Shown here piece after piece: positions 34,581 through 44,387 of a DNA stretch of 47,526 bases. A model generated the notes under the pieces. The model was not told the origin of the DNA and ran no database searches. It was given only the letters and a program-made list of their open reading frames with translations. Position 1 is the first letter of the stretch. Every line of letters begins with the position of its first letter. Source of the DNA: an uncultured Prevotella sp. (GTDB lineage: Bacteria; Bacteroidota; Bacteroidia; Bacteroidales; Bacteroidaceae); assembly GCA_934120735.1 (NCBI GenBank), contig CAKOVA010000010.1, forward strand, positions 1-47,526. Reading direction: 5' to 3'. The position numbers and the translations under genes are program-made.

Positions 34581-35255
34581 TTAGTATTTTACTTTATCAT
34601 CAAACTCTACATGCACCTCCAGGTTGAACTCACGAACATATAAGAGGTCGAACAATGAGAAGTAGCAATGGTCATAAAGATTATGGAAGGGCTGTATAAG
34701 ATGCAGATCTTTTGACCATTCTCTGTCTAATCCTTCATTCCAGTTGTCGTTCTCATCGTCCATTCCTATCCAAGACTCTAATGTATCATAGCCACTATGC
34801 TCAGGAGGGTACATTCTACTATAACGGAGCGACCAGGCACAACCATCATCATAGAGTGCACAGAAACCTCCACATGCGAGAGCATCCCACACCTGTTTTG
34901 CCGTTTCGGTCTGAATAGGATGTAGTTCAGGATATTCGTAACCCAGGTATATCTTTCCTTCCACCTCGAAATCTCCTGAGCAGTCTTCACGACGCAAGCA
35001 TTCTTGGTAAACTGCCATTGTTCGGCGAAACAGCTCAGCGCAAGCATTTCGGAGTGCATCATTGAAATCAATGAGGAGTTGCTTCGTCTCATCGTCATAC
35101 ACATTCAGATGCCATAGTATGTTGCGACGCTGTGCAAGCAAGTATTCCATCAAATTCTTTTCTTCATCGGTGTATCCGCAATGCTCGTTTATTCTTACAA
35201 TATCTTCCTCCAGCATGACTATGCGAGAGTCTTTGAATATATTTTTTATGTCCAT
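34581..35255 (-). CDS. Hypothetical acidic protein
   Basis: A 224-residue cytoplasmic protein without a signal peptide, acidic and aromatic (EHSGYDTLESWIGMDDENDN, WNEGLDREWSKDLHLIQPFH, YDHCYFSLFDLLYVREFNLE). I do not recognise the family. The fold looks compact and helical at first (1-85), then mixed. Such acidic, Trp/Tyr-rich single-gene proteins are often immunity proteins, but no toxin gene is next to it, so that is only a thought. It lies between the C10-like gene and the PBP gene and has no clear promoter. Confidence 0.65.
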   Translation of the reverse strand: MDIKNIFKDSRIVMLEEDIVRINEHCGYTDEEKNLMEYLLAQRRNILWHLNVYDDETKQLLIDFNDALRNACAELFRRTMAVYQECLRREDCSGDFEVEGKIYLGYEYPELHPIQTETAKQVWDALACGGFCALYDDGCAWSLRYSRMYPPEHSGYDTLESWIGMDDENDNWNEGLDREWSKDLHLIQPFHNLYDHCYFSLFDLLYVREFNLEVHVEFDDKVKY

Positions 35256-35571
35256 ATCAAAATCCCCCCAAAAAAAGACTTATATACCAAAATTTATAAT
35301 ATTTTTACTTGAAAAAGAAAATTTACTTTAGTTTCGATTCATATATATGCGGTTATCAAAGTTTAATTTGATGTAAATGGATAATCAACTTCAAATACCC
35401 ACATTGCACAGCGAAGGCTAATAAACTCTTTGAAAAAATTCAGTTGAATAACGCCAGCTTGAGATTGCGAGTAACTGGGCGGGTACGCATTTTAAGTAGA
35501 AGTTGTTACGCCTCCAGCAAAATCCGAGAGGTAACGCTTCAATCATGTTATGGTTAACCTCTACTCATTTA
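35256..35571. other. Intergenic stretch with an imperfect inverted repeat near the PBP gene end
   Basis: There is no coding frame with similarity. Near 35528-35565 GAGAGGTAAC and GGTTAACCTCT are imperfect inverted partners that may form the PBP-gene terminator. Nothing else is seen. Confidence 0.4.
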
Positions 35572-37896
35572 CTATTCGTAAACCTCGTCGATACCAAACT
35601 CATCTATGTCCCTATCAGCTCTAGCGCACGGATTATAGCCTTCAGGAAGCCCAAATGAAGCATCTGGTTTATATCCTAACGAAGCATCTTTATAAACTCT
35701 TTTCATGAAGTTAGCCCATATTGGCAAAGCCATGGTTGCCCCCTGCCCCATCCTCATGGAGTCAAAATGAATGTCGCGGTCTTCACCGCCTACCCAACAT
35801 CCACTCACTAATTGTGGCGTGAAGCCCATGAACCAGGCATCAGAGTTGCGGTTTGTAGTACCCGTTTTCGCTCCTATCTCTCCATCGATGTTGTACTTGA
35901 AACGCAATCGACCTGCTGTACCTCTGTCGACAACTTCTTGCAGAAGAACCAACATTTTGTTGGCACTCTCCGCACTAATCACTTCGCTCATACGAGGCTG
36001 GAAGGTTGCCAGCACATTCCCTTCATTATCTTCTATTTTAGAAACGAACATCGGAGCAGTACGGATGCCGTGGTTGGCGAACGTGGTATATGCGCTGACC
36101 ATTTCGCCAACAGAAACTTCACATGGTCCTAAACAAAGTGCCATGGAGGGATGAATGTCTGGGTTCTGAATACCAAAGTCGTGGAGCATACTCACAAACA
36201 GCTGTGGGTTCAAACGGCTCATCAAATATGCCGATATCCAGTTGTTTGAGTTTGCCAAGCCCCATTTCAGCGTCACCATCGAGCCATATCTTCTTCTACT
36301 GGTGTTTCTTGGCGTCCAAGGCTTGCCCGCCACCATATAGGTTCTCTGCACGTTGGGGGCTTGGTCGCAAGGAGAAAAACCGTTCTCCATGGCCAAAGAA
36401 TACAGAAAAGGTTTGATGGTCGACCCTACCTGTCGGCGTCCGTTCATCACCATGTCATACATGAAGTGATTGTAGTCAAGTCCACCCACGTATGCCTTCA
36501 CATGCCCCGTCTGCGGATCCATGCTCATGAAGCCCGCACGAAGGAAGGACTTGTAATAACGGATGGAATCCATAGGCGTCATTGTCGTATCCACATCGCC
36601 ATGATAGGTGAACACCGCCATGTCGACAGGCGTATTGAATGACTTCTTGATTTCTGCTTCAGTGGCTCCCGAGGCTTTCAATACCCTATAGCGTTCACTT
36701 CCTATCATAGACCTGTTTAAAATAGATCTGATTTCTTTCGGTGTCAGTGCTTTGGTAAAGGGTGCGTTGGGGCGTTTGGCTTTCTCTTTGTCAAAAGCTG
36801 GTTGCAAGAACTTAGCCACATGGTTATAAACAGCCTGTTCAGCATAAAGTTGCATGCGCGAATCTATGGTGGTAAATACTTTCAACCCATCTGTGTAGAC
36901 ATTATAAGGCTTTCCATTTCTCTTAAAATTCTTATTGCACCATCCATAAAGGGGATCTGTATCCCATGCGATGGAATCAAAGACAAATTGATTCTGGTTC
37001 CAGGAAGGATAATCAGAGCGATCTGGACGTGTGGCCATCATATATTGGCGCAGAAATTCACGGAAGTAGGTAGCCAATCCATTCTTGTGATCTGTACGAT
37101 GAAAGTTCAATTTCAATTTTTCATCTGCGTACTGGTGATATTCTGCTTTCGAAAGATAGCCGGCCTTTTGCATCTGTCCGAGCACGACATTACGTCGTTC
37201 GGTACAACGTTCAGGATAACGAACGGGATTATAAAGAGACGGATTCTTACAAAGACCGATGAGCATGGCCGACTCTGTGACTGTCAAGTCCTTGGGCTCT
37301 TTGTTGAAATACGTATTTGCAGCCGTTTTAATTCCAACCGCATTGTGAAGAAAATCAAAATAATTAAGGTATAAAGCGATGATTTCTTCCTTGGTGTAAT
37401 TTCGCTCCAACTTTACCGCGATGACCCATTCAATGGGCTTTTGCAGCATCCGTTCCAATGTACTTCTTGCCGTTTCCGAATAGAGCTGTTTAGCCAACTG
37501 TTGGGTTATAGTTGAGCCGCCTCCAGCATTTTCTTGCCCAAGTATTCCACGTTTGATGATAGCGCGCCCCAATGCGAAAAAGTCAATTCCCGAATGTTCG
37601 TAGAACCGTTCATCCTCTGTTGCAACCAAAGCATGGACCAGATGTGGAGAAATCTTAGAATAAGGTATGACAATGCGGTTTTCCTTGTTAAAGTTCCAGG
37701 TGCCCAGTACTTTCCCATCTGCCGAATAAACCTGGGTTGCAAAACGACTGATAGGGTTTTGAAGGTCTTCTACTTCAGGCATATAGCCAATCCACCCATT
37801 CCATATCGCGATAAACGCAATCAGAATGACGCAAAATACTGCGATCAAAGTTTTCCAAAGGAAATGAACAAATGCCTTTCTCATTCTCCGCAACAC
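35572..37896 (-). CDS. Class A penicillin-binding protein 1A-like
   Basis: A 774-residue bifunctional glycosyltransferase/transpeptidase for peptidoglycan synthesis. There is one N-terminal membrane helix (about 10-34). The GT51 domain shows TEDERFYEHSGID (about 93-105), GGGSTITQQLAKQLY and NPSLYNPVRYPER. The transpeptidase domain has GSTIKPFLY (SxxK nucleophile), SNNWIS (SxN) and KTGTTNRNSDAWFMG (KTG). The fold ends at DEFGIDEVYE. Full length and intact. TATTTTTG at 37916-37923 on the minus strand is the likely -7 element. Confidence 0.95.
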   Translation of the reverse strand: MLRRMRKAFVHFLWKTLIAVFCVILIAFIAIWNGWIGYMPEVEDLQNPISRFATQVYSADGKVLGTWNFNKENRIVIPYSKISPHLVHALVATEDERFYEHSGIDFFALGRAIIKRGILGQENAGGGSTITQQLAKQLYSETARSTLERMLQKPIEWVIAVKLERNYTKEEIIALYLNYFDFLHNAVGIKTAANTYFNKEPKDLTVTESAMLIGLCKNPSLYNPVRYPERCTERRNVVLGQMQKAGYLSKAEYHQYADEKLKLNFHRTDHKNGLATYFREFLRQYMMATRPDRSDYPSWNQNQFVFDSIAWDTDPLYGWCNKNFKRNGKPYNVYTDGLKVFTTIDSRMQLYAEQAVYNHVAKFLQPAFDKEKAKRPNAPFTKALTPKEIRSILNRSMIGSERYRVLKASGATEAEIKKSFNTPVDMAVFTYHGDVDTTMTPMDSIRYYKSFLRAGFMSMDPQTGHVKAYVGGLDYNHFMYDMVMNGRRQVGSTIKPFLYSLAMENGFSPCDQAPNVQRTYMVAGKPWTPRNTSRRRYGSMVTLKWGLANSNNWISAYLMSRLNPQLFVSMLHDFGIQNPDIHPSMALCLGPCEVSVGEMVSAYTTFANHGIRTAPMFVSKIEDNEGNVLATFQPRMSEVISAESANKMLVLLQEVVDRGTAGRLRFKYNIDGEIGAKTGTTNRNSDAWFMGFTPQLVSGCWVGGEDRDIHFDSMRMGQGATMALPIWANFMKRVYKDASLGYKPDASFGLPEGYNPCARADRDIDEFGIDEVYE

Positions 37897-37915
37897 ATAT
37901 TATATATTATTGATG

Positions 37916-37923
37916 CAAAAATA
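37916..37923 (-). promoter_or_regulatory. -7 element of the PBP gene
   Basis: TATTTTTG on the minus strand, 19 bp before the start codon; no clear -33. Confidence 0.45.
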
Positions 37924-38006
37924 CAACTTTTCTTTTAATTATCTCTCGTAAATAAAAATTAATAACTAACTTAGCCGTCAATTCCAAAACATATCAAGTA
38001 TACAAA

Positions 38007-38954
38007 ATGGAAAAACGTCATTTTATCAACATTGCCGACCTCGCTAAAGATGAGCTGATGTATCTGTTAGCCATGGCCGAGCAATTTGAAATGCATCCCA
38101 ACCGCGAACTATTAAAGGGTAAAGTCGTAGCCACACTTTTCTATGAACCATCAACCAGGACCCGCCTTAGCTTTGAAACGGCTGCGAACAGACTGGGAGC
38201 ACGTGTCATAGGCTTTTCGGACGCAAAGGCTTCCAGTGTATCCAAAGGCGAAACTCTCAAGGACACCATACTCATGGTTTCCAACTATGCCGACCTCATC
38301 GTGATGCGCCATTACATCGAAGGTGCTGCTCAATATGCCAGTGAGGTGGCTCCCGTTCCTATCATCAATGCCGGTGACGGCGCTCACATGCACCCTTCAC
38401 AGTGTTTGTTGGATCTCTACTCTATTTACAAGACGCAAGGAACGCTTGAGAATTTGAACATTTACCTGGTGGGTGATTTGAAGTATGGCCGCACAGTGCA
38501 TTCACTCATTACGGCAATGCGACACTTCAACCCCACATTTCATTTCATTGCTCCTAACGAACTGGCCATGCCCATGGAGTACAAACTCTATTGTCAAGAG
38601 CACGGCATCAAGTATCAAGAGCACACCGCCTTTAACAGCAAGGTGCTGGCTGATGCTGACATTCTCTATATGACACGTGTGCAGAAAGAACGTTTTTCTG
38701 ACTTAATGGAATACGAACATGTGAAAAACGTTTACATCCTGCGCAACGACATGCTCAAAAACGTTAAGGACAACCTCAAGATACTTCATCCACTACCACG
38801 TGTCAACGAAATTGCCTACGACGTGGATGACAATCCGCATGCCTATTACATTCAACAAGCACAGAACGGACTCTACGCCAGACAAGCCATTTTTAGTCAT
38901 TGTTTAGGCATCACACTTGAAGACATCAAGCAAGATAAAACAATTATCAAATAA
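38007..38954 (+). CDS. pyrB: Aspartate carbamoyltransferase, catalytic subunit
   Basis: A 315-residue enzyme joining carbamoyl phosphate and aspartate in pyrimidine synthesis. The carbamoyl-phosphate site is [11 protein letters not shown] (47-57), with [13 protein letters not shown] following, then [39 protein letters not shown] and [14 protein letters not shown]. It is 28 bp upstream of pyrI, forming a two-gene operon for the class B holoenzyme. Confidence 0.97.
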   Translation: MEKRHFINIADLAKDELMYLLAMAEQFEMHPNRELLKGKVVATLFYEPSTRTRLSFETAANRLGARVIGFSDAKASSVSKGETLKDTILMVSNYADLIVMRHYIEGAAQYASEVAPVPIINAGDGAHMHPSQCLLDLYSIYKTQGTLENLNIYLVGDLKYGRTVHSLITAMRHFNPTFHFIAPNELAMPMEYKLYCQEHGIKYQEHTAFNSKVLADADILYMTRVQKERFSDLMEYEHVKNVYILRNDMLKNVKDNLKILHPLPRVNEIAYDVDDNPHAYYIQQAQNGLYARQAIFSHCLGITLEDIKQDKTIIK

Positions 38955-38982
38955 GTTGTAATACAACAATAATATTCTGATT

Positions 38983-39438
38983 ATGAACAAGAAAGAGCGT
39001 TTAGTTGCAGCAATAGAGAATGGTACCGTTATTGATCATATTCCTGCAGGCAAGACATACCAAGTTGTCAATCTGCTGGAACTCCAATCATTAAACACAC
39101 CAGTTACCATTGGCAACAATTTTGTCTCGAAAAAGATTGGAAAGAAAGGCATCATCAAGGTTTCCGATAAGTTTTTCTCAGACGAAGAGATCAGCCGACT
39201 CTCTGTGGTAGCACCGAAAATAGTGCTCAACATCATCAAAGATTATGAAGTAGTGGAGAAAAAAACAGTTGAGACACCGAACGAATTGCGTGGCATCGTG
39301 AAATGCAATAACCCCATGTGCATTACCAACAATGAGCCCATGCAAACCGTATTCCATGTGGTAGACAAGACGCATGGCTTACTGAAATGTCACTATTGTG
39401 ATAAAGAACAAGACATTAATAAAGTAGAACTCTGCTAA
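38983..39438 (+). CDS. pyrI: Aspartate carbamoyltransferase, regulatory subunit
   Basis: A 151-residue allosteric subunit binding nucleotides (N-terminal, [19 protein letters not shown]) and a zinc ion through Cys108, Cys113, Cys136 and Cys139 (KCNNPMC and CHYC), which contacts PyrB. It gives the operon feedback control by CTP/ATP. All four zinc ligands are intact. Confidence 0.96.
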   Translation: MNKKERLVAAIENGTVIDHIPAGKTYQVVNLLELQSLNTPVTIGNNFVSKKIGKKGIIKVSDKFFSDEEISRLSVVAPKIVLNIIKDYEVVEKKTVETPNELRGIVKCNNPMCITNNEPMQTVFHVVDKTHGLLKCHYCDKEQDINKVELC

Positions 39439-39557
39439 ATTCTGTCCTGTCAAACTCACTAAAACAATCAATAATAGACCCCAAAAAACAAACAGAATGC
39501 TGTGAATTGCAGATTATTCTAAATGAAACATCTATACTTAAACCAAATTAAAAAATC

Positions 39558-40838
39558 ATGGAAAAAGATCAAGAACTTTTTAATCTCATTGAGCAAGAGC
39601 ATCAACGCCAGCTCAAAGGAATGGAACTCATCGCATCAGAAAACTTTGTCAGCGACGAAGTAATGCAGGCCATGGGATCGTATCTAACAAACAAATACGC
39701 CGAAGGTCTTCCCGGAAAGCGTTATTATGGTGGTTGTCAAATTGTTGACCAGGTCGAGAATCTGGCGATAGCACGTGTCAAAAAACTCTTCGGAGCCGAG
39801 TTTGCTAACGTACAACCACACTCCGGTGCACAAGCAAACGCCGCCGTTTTGCTGGCTGTATTGAAACCTGGCGATACATTCATGGGACTTAACCTCGATC
39901 ATGGAGGCCATTTGTCGCACGGAAGCAGCGTCAACACGTCCGGCATCCTCTATCATCCCATTGGCTACAACTTGAATAAGGAAACGGGTAGGATAGACTA
40001 TGATGAGATGGAACAGCTGGCTCACCAACACCATCCGAAACTGATTATTGGAGGTGGATCTGCTTATAGTCGTGAGTGGGACTATCAGCGCATGCGCAAG
40101 ATTGCTGACGAAGTAGGAGCCTTACTCATGGTTGACATGGCTCACCCAGCAGGATTGATTGCCGCCGGATTGCTGAACAATCCCGTCAAATATGCACACA
40201 TCGTCACCAGTACTACGCACAAAACGCTCCGTGGACCACGCGGTGGCATCATTTTGATGGGTAAAGACTTTGAAAACCCATGGGGCCTGACCACTAAGAA
40301 AGGTGATGTCAAGATGATGTCGCAGCTGCTCAACAGTGCTGTATTCCCCGGAACGCAGGGCGGTCCTCTTGAACATGTCATTGCAGCCAAGGCTGTTGGC
40401 TTCGGCGAAAACCTGAAACCGTCATGGAAAGAGTATGCACAGCAGGTCAAAAAGAATGCGGCTGTGTTGGCCGACGCACTCACACAACGTGGTTTCAGCA
40501 TCGTAAGTGGCGGAACAGACAACCACTCGATGCTGGTTGACCTTCGCTCAAAATATCCCGAACTGACGGGTAAAGTGGCCGAAAACGCACTCGTTGCTGC
40601 CGATATTACCGTCAACAAGAACATGGTACCTTACGACACACGTTCGGCATTCCAAACCAGTGGCATCCGTCTTGGCACCGCAGCTATGACGACGCGAGGC
40701 GCGAAAGAAGACATCATGCTTCTCGTTGCCGGACTCATCGAAGAGGTATTGAACGCACCTGATGACGAAAAGGTCATAGCAAACGTGAGACAGAAAGTCA
40801 ACGAAACGATGAAGAACTATCCCCTCTTTGCTTATTAA
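39558..40838 (+). CDS. glyA: Serine hydroxymethyltransferase
   Basis: A 426-residue PLP enzyme that interconverts serine and glycine and supplies one-carbon units to folate. The PLP lysine is Lys222 in [13 protein letters not shown]; others are [54 protein letters not shown] and [22 protein letters not shown]. Standalone, with its own leader, 120 bp after pyrI. Confidence 0.97.
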   Translation: MEKDQELFNLIEQEHQRQLKGMELIASENFVSDEVMQAMGSYLTNKYAEGLPGKRYYGGCQIVDQVENLAIARVKKLFGAEFANVQPHSGAQANAAVLLAVLKPGDTFMGLNLDHGGHLSHGSSVNTSGILYHPIGYNLNKETGRIDYDEMEQLAHQHHPKLIIGGGSAYSREWDYQRMRKIADEVGALLMVDMAHPAGLIAAGLLNNPVKYAHIVTSTTHKTLRGPRGGIILMGKDFENPWGLTTKKGDVKMMSQLLNSAVFPGTQGGPLEHVIAAKAVGFGENLKPSWKEYAQQVKKNAAVLADALTQRGFSIVSGGTDNHSMLVDLRSKYPELTGKVAENALVAADITVNKNMVPYDTRSAFQTSGIRLGTAAMTTRGAKEDIMLLVAGLIEEVLNAPDDEKVIANVRQKVNETMKNYPLFAY

Positions 40839-40866
40839 GAGGCGTCACCAGGCTATTAACAACCAC

Positions 40867-40920
40867 CGAATCCTTTCCATGTCTGAAAGAAGAAAGCTTC
40901 CGAAGCATGGAAAGGGTTCG
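40867..40920 (+). terminator. Terminator-like hairpin after glyA
   Basis: CGAATCCTTTCCATG (40867-40881) pairs with CATGGAAAGGGTTCG (40906-40920; one G-T), with a smaller inner hairpin (GAAAGCTTC). No strong T-run follows, so it may act as an mRNA 3' stabiliser. Confidence 0.65.
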
Positions 40921-40999
40921 GATTGATTCAGTATCTTGCTCATCCAATCAGCATAGAATGTTGATAGCTGGTTCATCAATGAAATCATAAAAACTCAAT

Positions 41000-41197
41000 A
41001 TGACACACGTTGTTCAATACACTATTCTCATTGTCATCCTCATCGCGGCTGTAGCTTATGCAGGACGAAGAATATACCTGACATGGCGACACAGCAGCGA
41101 CAGATGCTACGGATGCAAAGGATGTGCATTGCATGACCAGATTCTGAAAAAACAAGCGTCACCCCATCGAAAGCCCGCGTGTTATGAGAAAAAGTGA
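41000..41197 (+). CDS. FeoB-associated Cys-rich membrane protein
   Basis: A 65-residue protein: one transmembrane helix (7-25, YTILIVILIAAVAYAGRRIY), then a cytoplasmic CYGCKGCALHD cluster with a final Cys near the C-terminus. This matches the small FeoB-associated Cys-rich family, normally encoded next to feoB. Here feoAB is 3.7 kb downstream with several genes in between. A role in ferrous iron transport is inferred from the family. Confidence 0.82.
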   Translation: MTHVVQYTILIVILIAAVAYAGRRIYLTWRHSSDRCYGCKGCALHDQILKKQASPHRKPACYEKK

Positions 41198-41205
41198 GAC
41201 AAATG

Positions 41206-41237
41206 TTTGGAAGAACAAATTATTTACCTTATCTTTG
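41206..41237 (+). promoter_or_regulatory. Promoter of tRNA-Cys
   Basis: TTTG (41206-41209), 20 bp, TATCTTTG (41230-41237), an exact match to the pattern, 20 bp before the tRNA. Confidence 0.8.
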
Positions 41238-41257
41238 CACACACAAAAATCAATCAG

Positions 41258-41328
41258 GGTACCTTGGCCGATCGGTTAGGTAACGGTCTGCAAAACCGTG
41301 TAGGGCAGTTCGACTCTGCCAGGTACCT
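41258..41328 (+). tRNA. tRNA-Cys (GCA)
   Basis: A 71-nt cloverleaf. The acceptor GGTACCT pairs perfectly with AGGTACC, followed by discriminator T, as expected for Cys. The anticodon arm CGGTCTGCAAAACCG gives GCA. The T arm has CAGTTCGACTCTG. CCA is not encoded. Confidence 0.96.
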
Positions 41329-41340
41329 CATAAACCAACG

Positions 41341-41380
41341 AATCACAATCTTTTCACGCTCGAAGAGATTGTGATTTTTT
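41341..41380 (+). terminator. Terminator after tRNA-Cys
   Basis: AATCACAATCT (41341-41351) and AGATTGTGATT (41366-41376) form a perfect 11-bp stem followed by TTTTT. Confidence 0.88.
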
Positions 41381-41429
41381 CGTTTATGCCCATATATGCA
41401 CCCAACTTTCAGTGTGCAAATGGCCCATG

Positions 41430-42464
41430 TCATGGCTTGGGCAGTGACAGGACGATGGTTTTAAACCAGTCTTTCATCACCCCACCCGCCTGGTTCTGCG
41501 AGTCAGATACCAAGACCAACACTTGGGAACCGTCTGCTAGTTTAGGACCAAGACACATACCCTCGAAGTTGGCTATCTCATGACGAAACAAGGAAAGTCG
41601 GGTGGTCCATTTCGTCACCAATCGTTTTTTTAGATAAGGCATTGCTTCGTTCAGCGCATCTTCCCCATCGATGGGAACGCCTTTTTGAGGGTGTACCAAA
41701 AACAATTTGTTGTTGACAAAAGCACCCAGTTTAGAAGGTGGCGTATAAAATTCGCGCTCCAAAACCAGCACGCTGCCGTCATCGAGTGCCGTGACCTCCG
41801 CTACTCCCATACCATAGAGATAAGCTTTCTTGTTTGCTTCCGGTGCATCCATTAGATAGGCATACTGGTGCAAAGGCTGAAAATCAGCACTGAACGATTG
41901 CAAGCGCAACCTGTTACGAACTCCATTTGTCGCTGTGGCCTGTTCACCATCGCCCAGAAGCGTCCCTTCATTACACGTCCAAAAAGTCTGGGTTCGGTCG
42001 TTATAGCTTAAAGATTCCAACCCGTAATTGCCCCTATCCCGCTGGTAAATGGCAGGAACGGATAGCTGTCTGATCGTCAGATGCCCATCCAGCGCATATT
42101 CTTTGATGGTGTTGTCGGTCTCACGGGTGATGTACAAAGTTTTAGATGACGGCACATAAGTAATGGCCTCCATATCCCCGTTTTTGTCAGTGTCACCCCT
42201 AAAGCCAAGATTCTCCACGTGCAGAACGTCGCCAGTAATAGAGTCGAGTGCTATTTTGAAAAGGAAGAAGCCATCCTGTGGCGACTTGTCACTAACGACT
42301 GCATACACACTGTCACCAATATAGGTGATGCCACTGTAATTCCCTGCGGGAATTTCCTGCGGGAAACTACGCTGCTCGTTCACTCGCACAACTGTTAGCG
42401 AGTCTTGAGCTTTTGCCGAATATACCGCCAACAAGACGGCTGCCATTAAATAAAACTTTCTCAT
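41430..42464 (-). CDS. Secreted esterase-like phytase domain protein
   Basis: A 344-residue exported protein of the phytase-like esterase group (beta-propeller fold). It has a signal peptide MRKFYLMAAVLLAVYSAKAQ and blocks such as NYSGITYIGDSVYAVVSDKS, GDMEAITYVPSSKTLYITRE, NYGLESLSYNDRTQTFWTCNEG, DGSVLVLEREFY and NFEGMCLGPKLADGSQVLVLVSDS. The frame stays open upstream to 42668, but that part is translated tandem repeat (two LCIRWAAPHQ copies) with no place for a signal peptide, so 42464 is the start. Confidence 0.85.
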   Translation of the reverse strand: MRKFYLMAAVLLAVYSAKAQDSLTVVRVNEQRSFPQEIPAGNYSGITYIGDSVYAVVSDKSPQDGFFLFKIALDSITGDVLHVENLGFRGDTDKNGDMEAITYVPSSKTLYITRETDNTIKEYALDGHLTIRQLSVPAIYQRDRGNYGLESLSYNDRTQTFWTCNEGTLLGDGEQATATNGVRNRLRLQSFSADFQPLHQYAYLMDAPEANKKAYLYGMGVAEVTALDDGSVLVLEREFYTPPSKLGAFVNNKLFLVHPQKGVPIDGEDALNEAMPYLKKRLVTKWTTRLSLFRHEIANFEGMCLGPKLADGSQVLVLVSDSQNQAGGVMKDWFKTIVLSLPKP

Positions 42465-42477
42465 CTGATACGAATAG

Positions 42478-42608
42478 GGCGCAAACCGAAGCCAGAGAAA
42501 AAACTTTTTACTTTGGTGAGGCGCAGCCCATCTTATGCAAAGATGGCGCAAGCTGAAGCCAAAGGAAACTTGTTTATTTTGGTGAGGCGCAGCCCATCTT
42601 ATGCAAAG
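42478..42608. repeat. 66-bp tandem duplication in the leader of the phytase-like gene
   Basis: Two copies start about 42478 and 42544. Both carry GGTGAGGCGCAGCCCATCTT then ATGCAAAG (42515-42542 and 42581-42608), exactly 66 bp apart, and GCGCAA(A/G)C(C/T)GAAGCCA. Each copy contains CCATCTTATGCAAAG, which in the first copy reads on into ATGG to give a small palindrome. On the minus strand the outer copy supplies TACCTTTG (42604-42611) and the inner one CATCTTTG, i.e. a duplicated -7-like element. Confidence 0.85.
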
Positions 42609-42700
42609 GTAATATATTCCCAGCAACAAACTACAACTTTTCTGCGAAGATTCACAAAACTTTTGCATACTCTATATATGTCAATGCCATACGAAGTACA

Positions 42701-43759
42701 CTAATTCTTAGTTTGTTGCCTGCCCTTTCGAAAAATAGACCTTAGGGTAAAATAGAGTTCTTCTTGGATTCTAAAGAACCTCCATGAAAATCGTAGTGGC
42801 ATGTACCCGAATTTATATTTTAACCTTTTGTATAGTCTATTTACCTCAATGCTTTTCCATATTCGATGAAGCTCATGCATGCCCATCGCTAAATCCTCAG
42901 CAGAAAGCTGTTGTCTGTAGGAATAATGAAAATAGTATAAATCTATCAATACCAGCCAACGCTCATTCTCATAGATAGTTAGTATATCATCACTTACATT
43001 GTATTGTATCAACAGTTTCTTCATACTTTCGTTAGCGCGAAGATAGTCAAACCTGCTTCCACTAATGATGTGTGTTACCGAATGGGGATTGTAGTGGTAG
43101 TAGTACTCTCCATGACAGCAACCCACTTGTTTAGAAAACAGATAATGCAGTCGCGTGCTGTTGTCATCACTATAGGTTTTACATGTGTCATCGTACGGGA
43201 ATTGTTTGAAAAGGAAGGTTTTCGCAGCATAAACGCCATGTATTTTCCACGTCAAACTGTCTTTGAAAGCTTTGTATCCAGACCTTTCTTCAAAAAAATC
43301 CATGGCATATTCCTGTGCGGTTGAATTGTCATCTCCAATAGTGATGAGCTTGAAAAGCACACAGTCTACTTGTGGTCGCTTGTCAAAAACCTGTAATGCT
43401 CGTTCTAAAGCATCTGGCGCAAAAGTATCATCGCAATCTAAAAACGTGGTGTAACGAGCGTTGATATGCCGAATTCCTTCATTGCGTGCATGTGCTGCAC
43501 CATAGTTTTGATTTAGATGATAAATCTCAATCCGTTGGTCTACAGCAGCATACGATTGTAATATTTCCCAAGAAATGTCCGTAGATCCGTCATCCACACA
43601 AATCACTTGAATATCTTTGAGGGTTTGTTTTCGCAACGAATCCAAGCATCTTTTCAGATACTTGCTACCATTATAAACCGCCACCAATATGGCAAATGAT
43701 GCTGTTTTTTCCACACCCGTGTTTTTAAATATGTCCACAAATCGGTAATTTTCCTCCAT
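42701..43759 (-). CDS. Family 2 glycosyltransferase
   Basis: A 352-residue GT-A glycosyltransferase. It shows FAILVAVYNGSKYLKRCLDSLRKQ, CVDDGSTDIS (about 54-63) and the metal-binding TFLDCDDTF (about 110-118), the pattern of GT2 enzymes that build surface polysaccharides. There is no membrane segment near the N-terminus. Its acceptor and sugar are unknown and it is not in a polysaccharide cluster here. The residues after about 260 are basic and aromatic, perhaps membrane-associating. Confidence 0.9.
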   Translation of the reverse strand: MEENYRFVDIFKNTGVEKTASFAILVAVYNGSKYLKRCLDSLRKQTLKDIQVICVDDGSTDISWEILQSYAAVDQRIEIYHLNQNYGAAHARNEGIRHINARYTTFLDCDDTFAPDALERALQVFDKRPQVDCVLFKLITIGDDNSTAQEYAMDFFEERSGYKAFKDSLTWKIHGVYAAKTFLFKQFPYDDTCKTYSDDNSTRLHYLFSKQVGCCHGEYYYHYNPHSVTHIISGSRFDYLRANESMKKLLIQYNVSDDILTIYENERWLVLIDLYYFHYSYRQQLSAEDLAMGMHELHRIWKSIEVNRLYKRLKYKFGYMPLRFSWRFFRIQEELYFTLRSIFRKGRQQTKN

Positions 43760-44087
43760 CTACGCACTGACAACCACATACCCAGAGCAGCACAAACGCT
43801 GTGCCATACCCTCAACACCGAGAAAGTGAGCCAACAATTTGTTGCGAACAGTGACTACTAAAATAGCAAGACCTTGTAACACCACCAGCGTATTTTAAGA
43901 CATGGGTATAGGTTTTATTGCGATTCTCGTTTATCATCTTAGGATGAACGAATAAAAATAACTTTTATTACGTTTCCGATGTTGAACTTTTGTTTCTACA
44001 CCGAACCAAGCGTATATGCCAATTAAATAGCGTTTTATTTTTCAATTTTTGGCATTTTAGTCGTTCAGTTCTTAGAAGGAGAATTCG
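43760..44087. other. Intergenic stretch, no gene recognised
   Basis: This is the first part of a 1.16-kb gap between the GT2 gene and feoAB. A minus-strand frame (43968-44177) has no family resemblance and overlaps the repeats at 44092. I see no gene or clear promoter. Confidence 0.5.
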
Positions 44088-44091
44088 GAAA

Positions 44092-44197
44092 ATGTGAAAT
44101 GATTGTCTTTTTATAGTGTGATTATGTGAAAATACATGGCAAAGTTGATGTGATAATGTGAAATAATTATGGTTCATCCTACATGTGAAGTGATGAT
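44092..44197. repeat. Four ATGTGAA(A/G) repeats, the first three at 32-bp spacing
   Basis: ATGTGAAAT/ATGTGAAAA/ATGTGAAAT begin at 44092, 44124 and 44156 (32 bp apart each, about three helical turns), and ATGTGAAGT at 44183. Units 2 and 3 share GTGAT(T/A)ATGTGAAA. They lie in the 1.16-kb gap between the GT2 gene and feoAB. Confidence 0.5.
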
Positions 44198-44387
44198 CGT
44201 TATTATTCTGTCACCTCATTTCCTAGATCAACCTCTTTTGCATTTGTTGTTCACCAACATTACGCTTAAACCTACGGCTGTGACGGCTCTTGGTTTTATT
44301 GATTGCTTTCTATTGAGATAGCAGAAAGCAGAAAAAGATAACAAAATAATAATCAATCAATTATGAACACATGAAAACAGACGGAGC

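Noticed and set aside
42465..42668. N-terminal extension of the phytase-like protein
   Set aside because: It translates the tandem repeat (LCIRWAAPHQ twice) and would place the signal peptide in the middle of the protein.
43968..44177. Minus-strand 69-codon frame before feoAB
   Set aside because: No recognisable domain; overlaps the ATGTGAAA repeats and looks like chance.
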